This document shows positions 19,151 through 26,389 of a stretch of DNA of 26,726 nt, piece by piece. The translations under genes were made by a program, and so were the position numbers. The notes beneath the pieces are model-generated. The model was not told the DNA's origin and did no database searches. It saw only the letters and a program-made list of their open reading frames with translations. Each line of letters opens with the position of its first letter. Position 1 is the stretch's first letter. The stretch covers positions 1 to 26,726 of IMG/VR virus record IMGVR_UViG_3300025118_000116; one strand, 5' to 3'. Source of the DNA: a virus.

Positions 19151-19590
19151 TGATTAAAATGACAAAAAAGTTTGACGATTTAAACGATACCTTCAATGTT
19201 GAAGGTGAAGTAGTTTCTACTGAGATTCAAGAAGTTAAATCTGAAAACTTAACTCCAACAAAACCTCAAAGTGATGACATCACAAAAGATTACGAATATA
19301 CAAGAGGTAATCTTTACAGTATAATTGAAAAGGGGCAAGAAGCAATTAATGGTATTCTTGAACTTGCTCAAGAAAGTGAAATGCCTAGAGCATATGAAGT
19401 TGCTGGACAGTTGATCAAAAACGTTGCAGATGCAACCGATAAGTTGCTTGATTTGCAAAAGAAATTGAAAGATGTAAACGAAGAAAAAGAAACAAAAGGG
19501 CCCTCTACTGTCAATAATGCACTTTTTGTTGGATCTACAGCAGAACTTGCAAAAATGCTAAAAGACGGACTTAAGGAAGATACTAAATAA
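19150..19590 (+). CDS. gp16: Terminase small subunit gp16
   Basis: Encodes 146 residues (T4 gp16, 164). After an acidic N-terminus of about 35 residues comes KDYEYTRGNLYSIIEKGQEA, then INGILELAQESEMPRAYEVA and QLIKNVADATDKLLDLQKKL, the central coiled-coil region typical of T4-type small terminases. The family forms a ring or lock-washer assembly that recognises concatemeric DNA and stimulates the gp17 ATPase during packaging. The tail SAELAKMLKDGLKEDTK is basic/acidic. ATG 19150 overlaps the gp15 stop; GGAGAAG about 9 bases upstream is a good ribosome site, while ATG 19159 (MTKKFDD) is a possible alternative start. Unlike in T4, gene 17 does not follow directly. Confidence 0.92.
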   Translation: MIKMTKKFDDLNDTFNVEGEVVSTEIQEVKSENLTPTKPQSDDITKDYEYTRGNLYSIIEKGQEAINGILELAQESEMPRAYEVAGQLIKNVADATDKLLDLQKKLKDVNEEKETKGPSTVNNALFVGSTAELAKMLKDGLKEDTK

Positions 19591-19638
19591 ACACAGGAGA
19601 GAAATCCTACAGTAGTATTTACTAATAACCCTTGTCTA

Positions 19639-22600
19639 ATGACGGAAGATAATAAAAATCTACCTTCTATTAATGATTTTACCGACTCTGGAGAGGATTT
19701 ACCTTCCGTAAAAGAGTTTATGGTGGAGGAGTCTCTGCCATCAGTAGAAGATTATATAGAGACTGAAGAAGAAGAGATAGAAGAAGAAACAACAGAGGAA
19801 CCTGTAGAAACAGCAGAGGATCTTACAGAAGTATTACGTTTAATCAGCGACGTAAGAAGGGATATCCCTGATATTCCTGAAATTAAGTATTACGACAAAG
19901 AATTAGAGCAACTTGCTGAGCAGATCTCTCAAGTCAGAAATGAGATCCCAGAAGTTCCAGAAGTAAGATATTACGAGAAAGAAGTAGAAGCAATCTGTGA
20001 GCAGATTGATCTTGTCAGATCAGAAATTAAAGATCTGCCAGAAGTCAAGTATTATGATGAGCAAGTCGATGCTATTGAAGATAGAATTGACAATCTTCAG
20101 ACTGAGGTAGCAAATCTTCATGAAGTCAAGTATTATGACGATGAAATCGTTGCAATCTGTGAGGCAATTGACAAAATTAGAGCGGAGATTCCAACTTTCC
20201 CTAAATGGGTAAATGAAGTAAATGAAGTTCCCGACTTCTCTTGGATTGGCAAGACTTTCAGTGTCATTGATGACGATTTCATCAAAATCAACGATGTTGT
20301 TGAAAACTTAAAGACAAGATTTTCTACTGATTTTGATACGTTAGCAGAAAGATTTGAAACTACTGATTTTAACACTAATGTTAATATCAATAGTAAGGCT
20401 GAGAAAATCAATCAAAGAATTGATGAAGAGAAGAAAAAGATTTGGAAAGAACTTAGTGATGCATCTTTGAAAATCTGGGAGCATCACAAAACTTTTAAAG
20501 ATGATGATAGAAAGTTAAAGAAACAAATTCTTGGAGAATACAATAAATTAAAGAATTCTCTCAATAAGTCTATTAAAGAGAGCACGGAACAGAATGTAAA
20601 GACTGATGAGTTACTTCTCAAATATTTTAGTGAACTAAAAGAAGAAATTACGGGACTTCCTGAAGTCAAATATTATGATGAGGATATTAGTAATGTAAAA
20701 GGTGAAATTAAAGCACTACAAAAAATTGTAGAGGAGATTAAATCATCTCAAAAGGGTTTTAATGAAGAATTAAAGCAACTAAATGAAGTTGCACTTGAAG
20801 AACCTCATGATGTACCTCAAAGTGTTGGCGGGCCGCAAGATCCTTTAACACCTATCGATCAGAAGTTTGCTACTTTTAAAGATTTAAAACAGCACTATCA
20901 AATCTTCATCAATAGAATTCAATCTCAACTGTCTGCTGTAGGTGGCGGCGGCGCTGGACGCATTCCAGATTTGGATGACGTTGAATTTGATGCTGGCATT
21001 GGCACTGGAAAACTCCTTATTTTCAATGGAGCAAAGTGGGTTGGTATTGCTAGCACCGCTCTTGGTGGTGGCGGTGGCGGTATTGGTACTGAAGGAAGTA
21101 TCAATACTACGGGTATTATTACCGCTGCTGCTCTTGATACCGATTTTATTACAGGTATTGCTGCAACATTCTCAGGTAATGTCACTGTCGGCGGTACGAT
21201 TACATATCAAGATGTAAGACACATTGATGCTGTCGGTATTATTACAGCACAGCAAGGTATTCAAGTTCTAGCAAATGGACTTGATATCACTGGAGTTGGA
21301 ACATTTGTCGGAACGTCTGGCACAACAATCATAGGTGGTGTAGGAAATACAGCACTATACGTTGATGGTAATGCCAGAGTTGTTGGTATATTTACTGTTG
21401 GTAGAGCATCTATTACAATTGATGGTGATAATGATATTATTAGTATTGGTAATACAGTAACCATTACTGATTCCTATATTAATATTGGCGCAGGGGTATC
21501 TATTAGTGCATTTGCTTCAGGTATTAACTCTGCTCCTAATGTATTGTATGTGGCTAAAGATGGTACAGACACTAATAACGGTACTTCCATTGATAATGCA
21601 TTTTTGACTATCGGCGGAGCAGTTGGTGCAGCTACCTCTGGTTACACTATTAAGGTTTTATCTGGCAATTATCAAGAATCTAACCCTATCGAAGTTCCTG
21701 CTTTTGTTTCTATTGTTGGTGATGATCAAAGAAGCGTAAAGGTTAGTGGAACTATTACTCATAAAGATATATTCTCCGTGAGAAAGGGAGTCAAGTTGGC
21801 AAATATGACATTCCAGAATCATGTAGCACCTGCAGCGGCAGTGGGATTCCCCACTGGAGAGATTGCAGAAAACGTAGGTGGTGGAAGATGGAAAGGACCT
21901 TACATTCAAAATTGTACCAGTAGTACTACAACTGGAACGGGCATTAGAATCGATGGGAATCAAGCAAGACTATTAAAAGCAATGAATGTAGATGCCTTCA
22001 CTCAATATAATGAGGGGGGTGTAGGTGTTGCTGTTACTAATGGGGGATTTGCCCAATTAGTATCTCTCTTCACTATTTGTTGCAATGAAGCGGTTACTTG
22101 TGATAAAGGAGGACAAGCAGATATTGCTAACAGTAACTGTAGTTTTGGTACTTATGGATTAGTGGCTAGAGGAGTTAATGATTTACAATATTCAGGTATC
22201 GTCACTTCTTCTGCATCTGCTGCTCAAGATAATATTGTCCTTAATATAACCAACACCAATCCTAGTTACAATATCAGTGGTGTCGATTATACACATCAAA
22301 CTGGAGTAGCAACGGTTACTACATCTGCTGCCCATAATTTCCAAGTAGGCATGGGAGTTACTCTTGCTGATATTGTCTTTAGTTGTAGTTATGGTAGTAA
22401 GACGTATCCTTATAGAAGGCCTTATGTATTTGAAGTAGATTCAATTCCTGCTACTACTAAATTTGTAACTAATTTAGGTATCTCTACTGTAGCGCATACT
22501 TATTCATCGGGAGGAACTGCTAGAATTGAAACTGATAGGCCTTATGATGGACAAGTATGTTATTTTGATACCCTTTATAATACAGTTGAAACTATTGCTG

Positions 22601-23220
22601 TGGGTTCGGGAGGGACTGGATATACCTCTACTCCTGTTGTAACTGTTGCAACTCCTGGAGGTCCTAATGGAGAAACCGCTACTGCTTATGCGACAGTAGA
22701 GAATGAATCTATTGCTTCTATTACAATTATTAGTAATGGTAGTCAATATGAATCTACTCCTACAGTGACTATTGGAGGCCCCAATGTTGGTATTAATACT
22801 GCCACCGCAACAGCAAGTATGGCTCCTATCTATTATACAATAAATAGTTCAACTCCAGTTACGGCTGGAATAACTACATTAACTCTTGATGAAAATCTCA
22901 TCAACACAGTTGGGGTTGGATCTACTGCATACTTCTTTGAAGTTAGTAAGATTATTGCTAGTTCACATACATTTGAATATGTTGGAGCTGGTGATTTAAT
23001 TGCTAATGCTACACCAAAACGTGGAGGTGTGACAGTTCAAGCAAATGAAGTTGTTACTGAGTCTGGGGGTAAGGTTCTTTACACCAGTACGGACCAATCA
23101 GGCAACTTCAGAATTGGTGATGATTTACAAATCAATCAAAATACAGGCACAATTAGTGGAAAATCATTCTCTAAGAGTTTGTTCTCAGAGATGACACCAT
23201 TCATCCTTGCATTAAGTTAA
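19639..23220 (+). CDS. Long tail-fibre-like protein: coiled-coil stalk plus beta-helix
   Basis: Encodes 1193 residues. The acidic N-terminus has three LPSVxxF-type motifs (residues 8, 21 and 33) and a glutamate-rich stretch. Then come four 27-residue repeats beginning [PH]-E-[VI]-[KR]-Y-Y-[DE] (residues 80, 107, 134 and 161), a fifth isolated copy at 341, and long charged helices, giving a coiled-coil stalk to about residue 390. Glycine hinges follow (GGGGAG and ALGGGGGG) around an IPDLDDVEF/NGAKWVGIAST segment typical of fibres. From residue 635 (VLYVAKDGTDTNNGTSIDNA) the sequence looks like a right-handed parallel beta-helix to about 860. A TTSAAH module, two GxGY repeats and the terminal SGNFRIGDDLQINQNTGTIS segment follow. 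It is probably a trimeric host-recognition fibre. No clear Shine-Dalgarno is seen in the 48-base upstream gap. Confidence 0.82.
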   Translation: MTEDNKNLPSINDFTDSGEDLPSVKEFMVEESLPSVEDYIETEEEEIEEETTEEPVETAEDLTEVLRLISDVRRDIPDIPEIKYYDKELEQLAEQISQVRNEIPEVPEVRYYEKEVEAICEQIDLVRSEIKDLPEVKYYDEQVDAIEDRIDNLQTEVANLHEVKYYDDEIVAICEAIDKIRAEIPTFPKWVNEVNEVPDFSWIGKTFSVIDDDFIKINDVVENLKTRFSTDFDTLAERFETTDFNTNVNINSKAEKINQRIDEEKKKIWKELSDASLKIWEHHKTFKDDDRKLKKQILGEYNKLKNSLNKSIKESTEQNVKTDELLLKYFSELKEEITGLPEVKYYDEDISNVKGEIKALQKIVEEIKSSQKGFNEELKQLNEVALEEPHDVPQSVGGPQDPLTPIDQKFATFKDLKQHYQIFINRIQSQLSAVGGGGAGRIPDLDDVEFDAGIGTGKLLIFNGAKWVGIASTALGGGGGGIGTEGSINTTGIITAAALDTDFITGIAATFSGNVTVGGTITYQDVRHIDAVGIITAQQGIQVLANGLDITGVGTFVGTSGTTIIGGVGNTALYVDGNARVVGIFTVGRASITIDGDNDIISIGNTVTITDSYINIGAGVSISAFASGINSAPNVLYVAKDGTDTNNGTSIDNAFLTIGGAVGAATSGYTIKVLSGNYQESNPIEVPAFVSIVGDDQRSVKVSGTITHKDIFSVRKGVKLANMTFQNHVAPAAAVGFPTGEIAENVGGGRWKGPYIQNCTSSTTTGTGIRIDGNQARLLKAMNVDAFTQYNEGGVGVAVTNGGFAQLVSLFTICCNEAVTCDKGGQADIANSNCSFGTYGLVARGVNDLQYSGIVTSSASAAQDNIVLNITNTNPSYNISGVDYTHQTGVATVTTSAAHNFQVGMGVTLADIVFSCSYGSKTYPYRRPYVFEVDSIPATTKFVTNLGISTVAHTYSSGGTARIETDRPYDGQVCYFDTLYNTVETIAVGSGGTGYTSTPVVTVATPGGPNGETATAYATVENESIASITIISNGSQYESTPTVTIGGPNVGINTATATASMAPIYYTINSSTPVTAGITTLTLDENLINTVGVGSTAYFFEVSKIIASSHTFEYVGAGDLIANATPKRGGVTVQANEVVTESGGKVLYTSTDQSGNFRIGDDLQINQNTGTISGKSFSKSLFSEMTPFILALS
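19876..20199 (+). repeat. Four 27-residue KYYD repeats in the fibre stalk
   Basis: Four consecutive units begin PEIKYYDKELEQLAEQI, PEVRYYEKEVEAICEQI, PEVKYYDEQVDAIEDRI and HEVKYYDDEIVAICEAI. Their first residues are 80, 107, 134 and 161, an exact 27-residue (81-base) period. A fifth unit, PEVKYYDEDISNVKGEI, occurs alone near 20659. DNA similarity between units is partial, so this is an older internal duplication. Confidence 0.92.
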
Positions 23221-23221
23221 A

Positions 23222-23554
23222 ATGGCACAATTAGCACTGAATAGGTTTCAAACAGAAACCTTCTCTTTAACAACCAACAAAGCTACTGCGTATACTGCAC
23301 CAACAGGATACACTGGTATTGTTCTGTATGCTCATGTGACGAACGTTGGAGCAGCATCGACTACATTCTCTATGTTTCACAATAGAAGTGGCACAGAGAC
23401 TGAAATCGTCGTTGATGCGACTGTGCCTGCTAACGATGCATACATCCCTCTGGAGGGAAAACTTGTTATGGAGACTAGTGATACCATTACCGTCCAAGCA
23501 GCTGCAAACAGCGAACTTAAATTAATACTCAGTGTTTTGGAGACTGCTAACTAA
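23222..23554 (+). CDS. Small fibre-associated structural protein
   Basis: Encodes 110 residues starting MAQLALNRFQTETFSLTTNK; ATG is one base after the stop of the long fibre gene. The sequence is beta-rich and uncharged (AYTAPTGYTGIVLYAHVTNV, then a SMFHNRSGTETEIV segment and IPLEGKLVMETSDTITVQAA). The pattern of a small beta-sandwich with a late LEGKLVMETSDTITV segment is common among phage proteins annotated as capsid decoration or fibre accessories, but I cannot name a family. Its place between two fibre genes and its TAATG overlap with the next gene suggest a tail-fibre accessory or collar function. Confidence 0.75.
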   Translation: MAQLALNRFQTETFSLTTNKATAYTAPTGYTGIVLYAHVTNVGAASTTFSMFHNRSGTETEIVVDATVPANDAYIPLEGKLVMETSDTITVQAAANSELKLILSVLETAN

Positions 23555-23853
23555 TGGGAAAACTACTTAGTACAAAGAACAGAGCACTACCTGCAGTTGA
23601 TGGTTACGTCCTTAAGGGCAATACCGATGGTTCTCAATTTTGGGCATCACCAGCGACAGGCAATGTTACTACTATCAACGCAGTTTTAGTTGTTAGTGAA
23701 CGTGACGATTCTTTTACAAGAGTGTCATTATCAAATTATACGTATACTGTACCAGATAGAAGTGGCGCGGAAGTTACCATTTCTGGCATGTCAGTAACCA
23801 CTAGAGCAGGCTTAGAAGCCCCACTACAATCATTCATAACATCAGTATCCTAG
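23554..23853 (+). CDS. Small fibre-cassette protein
   Basis: Encodes 99 residues starting MGKLLSTKNRALPAVDGYVL. The VDGYVLKGNTDGSQFWASPA phrase resembles the short linker found in many tail-fibre proteins (xDGxVLxxxxDGSxxxW). The rest is beta-rich (NYTYTVPDRSGAEVTISGMS). It starts by TAATG overlap with the upstream 110-residue gene and ends 4 bases before the distal fibre gene, so the three are probably translated together. No enzymatic motif is seen, and the exact role is unknown. Confidence 0.72.
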   Translation: MGKLLSTKNRALPAVDGYVLKGNTDGSQFWASPATGNVTTINAVLVVSERDDSFTRVSLSNYTYTVPDRSGAEVTISGMSVTTRAGLEAPLQSFITSVS

Positions 23854-23857
23854 TACA

Positions 23858-25198
23858 ATGGCAAACAGATATCCATTAATTCTTGACAGCAGTAATAATA
23901 AAATCAAGGAACTCCCCAGTGGAGATAATCTTGATCTGACTGGTGTAGGTATTAGTAGCGTAAGCAGTGTCAGCGTAGGCACAGCGGTTACTATAGGATC
24001 CTATGGAGTTCATGCTACTGGCATTGTAACTGCCACTAATTTTGTAGGTGATGGTTCAGGAATCACTGGTATTGCAAACACCGCTTTCATTGTAGGTACT
24101 GCGGCAACATTTAGTTCTGAAGTTTTTGTAGGCACAGCGGTTACTATAGGATCCTATGGAGTTCATGCTACTGGCATTGTAACTGCTACTGGTTTTGTAG
24201 GAATTGTAACTGGTAATGTAACTGGTAATGCTGATTCAGCAACCACTCTGGAAACGGCACGTAACATCGGTGGTGTTTCTTTCGACGGTACTGGTGATAT
24301 TAATCTTCCTGGTGTAAATGAATCAGGTAATCAGAATACATCAGGTACTGCTGCTGGATTAAGTGGAAGTCCAACAATAACAGTTGCCAAAGTAAATGTT
24401 GGTACTGCAGCAACGATACATCCTACAGGTGGTATAACTGCTGGAATTGTTACTGCTACAAGTTTTGTTGGCCCATTAACGGGTAATGTTACTGGTAATG
24501 CATCGGGTTCATCTGGTTCATGTACTGGTAATGCTGCTACTGCTACAATCCTTGCTACGGCACGAAATATTGGTGGTGTATCATTTGATGGTAGTGCTGC
24601 AATTAATCTTCCTGGTGTTAACGCAACTGGAACTCAAGATACCTCTGGAAACGCTGCTACTGCAACACTTGCTACGAACGCACAGGGACTTTCTGGTACT
24701 CCTGATATTGCGATTGGAGATCTTACTGCATCTGGAAACGTTTCTATTGCAGGAACTCTGACATACCAAGATGTAACCAACATGGATGTGTTGGGTATTG
24801 GTACGTTCCAACAGGGTATTCAAATTCTTGCTAATGGAGTTAATGTTACTGGTTTCTCCACGTTTAAGACTGGTGTAAACATCACTGGTGTTTGTACGGC
24901 AACTGACTTTAACTCAACATCTGATACGTCAGTTAAGAAAAATATTCAAGTAATTGAAGATCCTCTCGCATCAATCGTTAGAATTGAGGGTGTTACTTTT
25001 ACATGGAAAGACACTGGCAAGAATTCTGCAGGTGTTATTGCTCAAAACTTAGAAAAAGTTCTGCCAAATCTTGTTAGCAATGGAGACTTAAAATCTGTTA
25101 ACTATAACGGATTAATTGGATATCTGATTGAGGCAGTTAAGAGTCAGCAAGCACAAATTGATGAATTAAAATCTAGATTAGACTCACTCGATTCATAA
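23858..25198 (+). CDS. Distal tail fibre with C-terminal S74 intramolecular chaperone
   Basis: Encodes 446 residues starting MANRYPLILDSSNNKIKELP. The central region is repeat-rich: two VGTAVTIGSYGVHATGIVTA copies (one 59-bp stretch identical), then two copies of TARNIGGVSFDG followed by INLPGVN, a phrase common in phage fibres. Residues about 298-325 (GTLTYQDV, QQGIQILANG) match a segment of the 1193-residue fibre. The last 92 residues are a Peptidase_S74 domain: SDTSVKKNI (Ser355-Asp356), FTWKDTGKNSAGVIAQNLEK, VLPNLVS and VNYNGLIGYLIEAVK, ending in a short coiled coil. In this family the domain drives trimer folding of a beta-stranded fibre and cuts itself off at the conserved serine; Ser355 is the expected site. 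It is likely a receptor-binding fibre. Confidence 0.88.
   Translation: MANRYPLILDSSNNKIKELPSGDNLDLTGVGISSVSSVSVGTAVTIGSYGVHATGIVTATNFVGDGSGITGIANTAFIVGTAATFSSEVFVGTAVTIGSYGVHATGIVTATGFVGIVTGNVTGNADSATTLETARNIGGVSFDGTGDINLPGVNESGNQNTSGTAAGLSGSPTITVAKVNVGTAATIHPTGGITAGIVTATSFVGPLTGNVTGNASGSSGSCTGNAATATILATARNIGGVSFDGSAAINLPGVNATGTQDTSGNAATATLATNAQGLSGTPDIAIGDLTASGNVSIAGTLTYQDVTNMDVLGIGTFQQGIQILANGVNVTGFSTFKTGVNITGVCTATDFNSTSDTSVKKNIQVIEDPLASIVRIEGVTFTWKDTGKNSAGVIAQNLEKVLPNLVSNGDLKSVNYNGLIGYLIEAVKSQQAQIDELKSRLDSLDS
23975..24033 (+). repeat. 59-bp direct repeat, copy 1
   Basis: Identical over all 59 bases to 24128-24186, including synonymous positions; similarity continues for about 15 more bases with three mismatches. 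The copies are offset by 153 bases (51 codons), so both are read in the same frame. Each contains the 12-base palindrome ATAGGATCCTAT (23993-24004 in this copy). Confidence 0.97.
24128..24186 (+). repeat. 59-bp direct repeat, copy 2
   Basis: Second perfect copy of the repeat at 23975-24033 within the distal fibre gene. Perfect identity with in-frame spacing indicates recent duplication or gene conversion. Confidence 0.97.
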
Positions 25199-25201
25199 AT
25201 A
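25194..25201 (+). promoter_or_regulatory. T4-type late promoter box (CATAAATA) before the DUF192 pair
   Basis: CATAAATA overlaps the stop codon of the distal fibre gene and differs from the T4 late consensus TATAAATA only at the first base. The small ORF at 25222 and the DUF192 gene at 25310 lie downstream and might be transcribed from it, together with gp17. Confidence 0.5.
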
Positions 25202-25221
25202 AAAAGAAATCTCTTATTTTC

Positions 25222-25326
25222 ATGAAAAAGTGTCCTCCAGGACAACAACAAAAGACAGGCGCTGCAAAACCCACTTATGTAAAGACTGATAGTCCTAGGA
25301 AGAAAAAAAATGAAAGAATCAACTGA
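25222..25326 (+). CDS. Small basic ORF overlapping the DUF192 gene
   Basis: A 34-residue ORF, MKKCPPGQQQKTGAAKPTYV followed by KTDSPRKKKNERIN. It fills the space between the distal fibre gene and the DUF192 gene and overlaps the latter by 17 bases in another frame. The CPPG opening and PTYVKTDSPRKKK tail resemble short cysteine/lysine-rich segments of other marine phage proteins (from memory). No good ribosome site is seen. The overlap contains a run of eight A, so the ORF could instead be the N-terminal part of the next protein, joined by frameshifting or separated by an indel. Whether it is translated alone is uncertain. Confidence 0.45.
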   Translation: MKKCPPGQQQKTGAAKPTYVKTDSPRKKKNERIN

Positions 25327-26389
25327 GTTTGTAACTCTTCCTCTTGAGATTGAGATTCCAGATAACATTAGGGATTTCAATCTTGGATTAATGTTCCGTG
25401 AAAGTCTTGACTTTAACAAAGGAATGTTGTTTGTCTTTGATGAAGTAGGGCAAAAGTCATTTCATATGAGCGAGACAAAGATTCCTCTGGATATTGCTTT
25501 TATCACTGAGGATGGAATTGTTGATAGTATTAAAGAATTAGAACCATATGATGAAAATCCTGTGTCTTCTGACGGCAAAGTTCTGACAGCATTAGAAGTG
25601 AATCGTGGATGGTTTGCTGAGAACAACGTTGAAGTTGGAGATGAGATTGAAGTAGAACTTGATGAAGCAAAGGATAAGAAAGGAAAAGGAAGTGGTACAA
25701 AAGATGCTTGCTATCACAAAGTAAAGTCTCGTTATAGTGTAGGGCCTTCCGCATATGCATCTGGAGTACTTGTAAAGTGTCGTAAGGTAGGTGCCGCTAA
25801 CTGTGGCAATAGCACCAAAAAAGAAGAGTATGAAGTTTCTAATTGGAAAGATGACTTCAAACCAACAGAGATTGAATCAACTGACATCATCACACCAGAA
25901 CCTCTGCAACCAACAAAAGGCATCGGCAGTGACATGCTCGATGAGAAATGTAAGCAAATCACACAAAAACGTCGTGATACATTGAATAAGACTGAGGTTG
26001 CCGAAGCAAAGATAATTCGTCAGCAACATGGAAATATATATCGTGTATCTTTTATCTTTAGAGGTAAGTACATGATGATGAAGATCTTCTTCCCAGAGTT
26101 CTCAAGGCCTTCTAAAGAACAAGTGCAGGGTGCAATTGATAAGGTTTATCCAGGTGCTAAAGTTCAACGATTTGATATGACTCCTTATCAACCAGGAGAA
26201 CCTCTGGTGATGTCTGGAATTAAAGAGGATTGGCAAAAAGAAAACCGCAAAGATAAGACTGAAGATGCAAACCGTCGTAAATCCTTTTGTTCCAGAATGA
26301 AAGGAATGAAAAAGAGATTGACTTCTGCTAAGACTGCAAGAGATCCAGATAGCAGAATCAATAAAGATCTTAGACGTTGGAATTGCTGA
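25310..26389 (+). CDS. DUF192-containing composite protein of unknown function
   Basis: Encodes 359 residues. AGGAAG (25297-25302) seven bases before ATG 25310 is the best ribosome site in this region. Residues about 25-115 fit DUF192 (COG1430): GLMFRESL, GMLFVFDE, FHMSETKIPLDIAFI and the later ALEVNRGWFAENNVEVGDEI. Residues 131-168 (KDACYHKVKSRYSVGPSAYA, then SGVLVKCRK) form a cysteine-containing motif recurrent in marine phage proteins. Residues about 235-300 (YRVSFIFRGKYMMMKIFFPE, then KVYPGAKV and QPGEPL) form a third segment, and the basic C-terminus ends RDPDSRINKDLRRWNC. The protein thus looks like an assembly of at least three phage modules. DUF192 has no established function, so none is assigned. 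It lies 7 bases before the large terminase gene. Confidence 0.85.
   Translation: MKESTEFVTLPLEIEIPDNIRDFNLGLMFRESLDFNKGMLFVFDEVGQKSFHMSETKIPLDIAFITEDGIVDSIKELEPYDENPVSSDGKVLTALEVNRGWFAENNVEVGDEIEVELDEAKDKKGKGSGTKDACYHKVKSRYSVGPSAYASGVLVKCRKVGAANCGNSTKKEEYEVSNWKDDFKPTEIESTDIITPEPLQPTKGIGSDMLDEKCKQITQKRRDTLNKTEVAEAKIIRQQHGNIYRVSFIFRGKYMMMKIFFPEFSRPSKEQVQGAIDKVYPGAKVQRFDMTPYQPGEPLVMSGIKEDWQKENRKDKTEDANRRKSFCSRMKGMKKRLTSAKTARDPDSRINKDLRRWNC

Noticed and set aside
19582-19589. ACTAAATA near the gp16 stop as a late promoter for the long fibre gene
   Set aside because: Two differences from TATAAATA in the part of the box that is usually conserved; too weak to list.
19604-19638. Short inverted repeats (AGGA...TCCT; TAGTATTTACTA) before the long fibre gene as a terminator
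   Set aside because: Stems are only 4-5 bases with no U-rich tail, and no other convincing terminator was seen in the window.
19639-20800. Fibritin (wac) or a structural-maintenance-type protein, suggested by long coiled coils
   Set aside because: The downstream glycine hinges, beta-helix and fibre-type C-terminus make a tail fibre the better explanation.
23975-24186. Template/variable repeat pair of a diversity-generating retroelement
   Set aside because: The copies are identical rather than differing at adenines, and no reverse transcriptase is visible.
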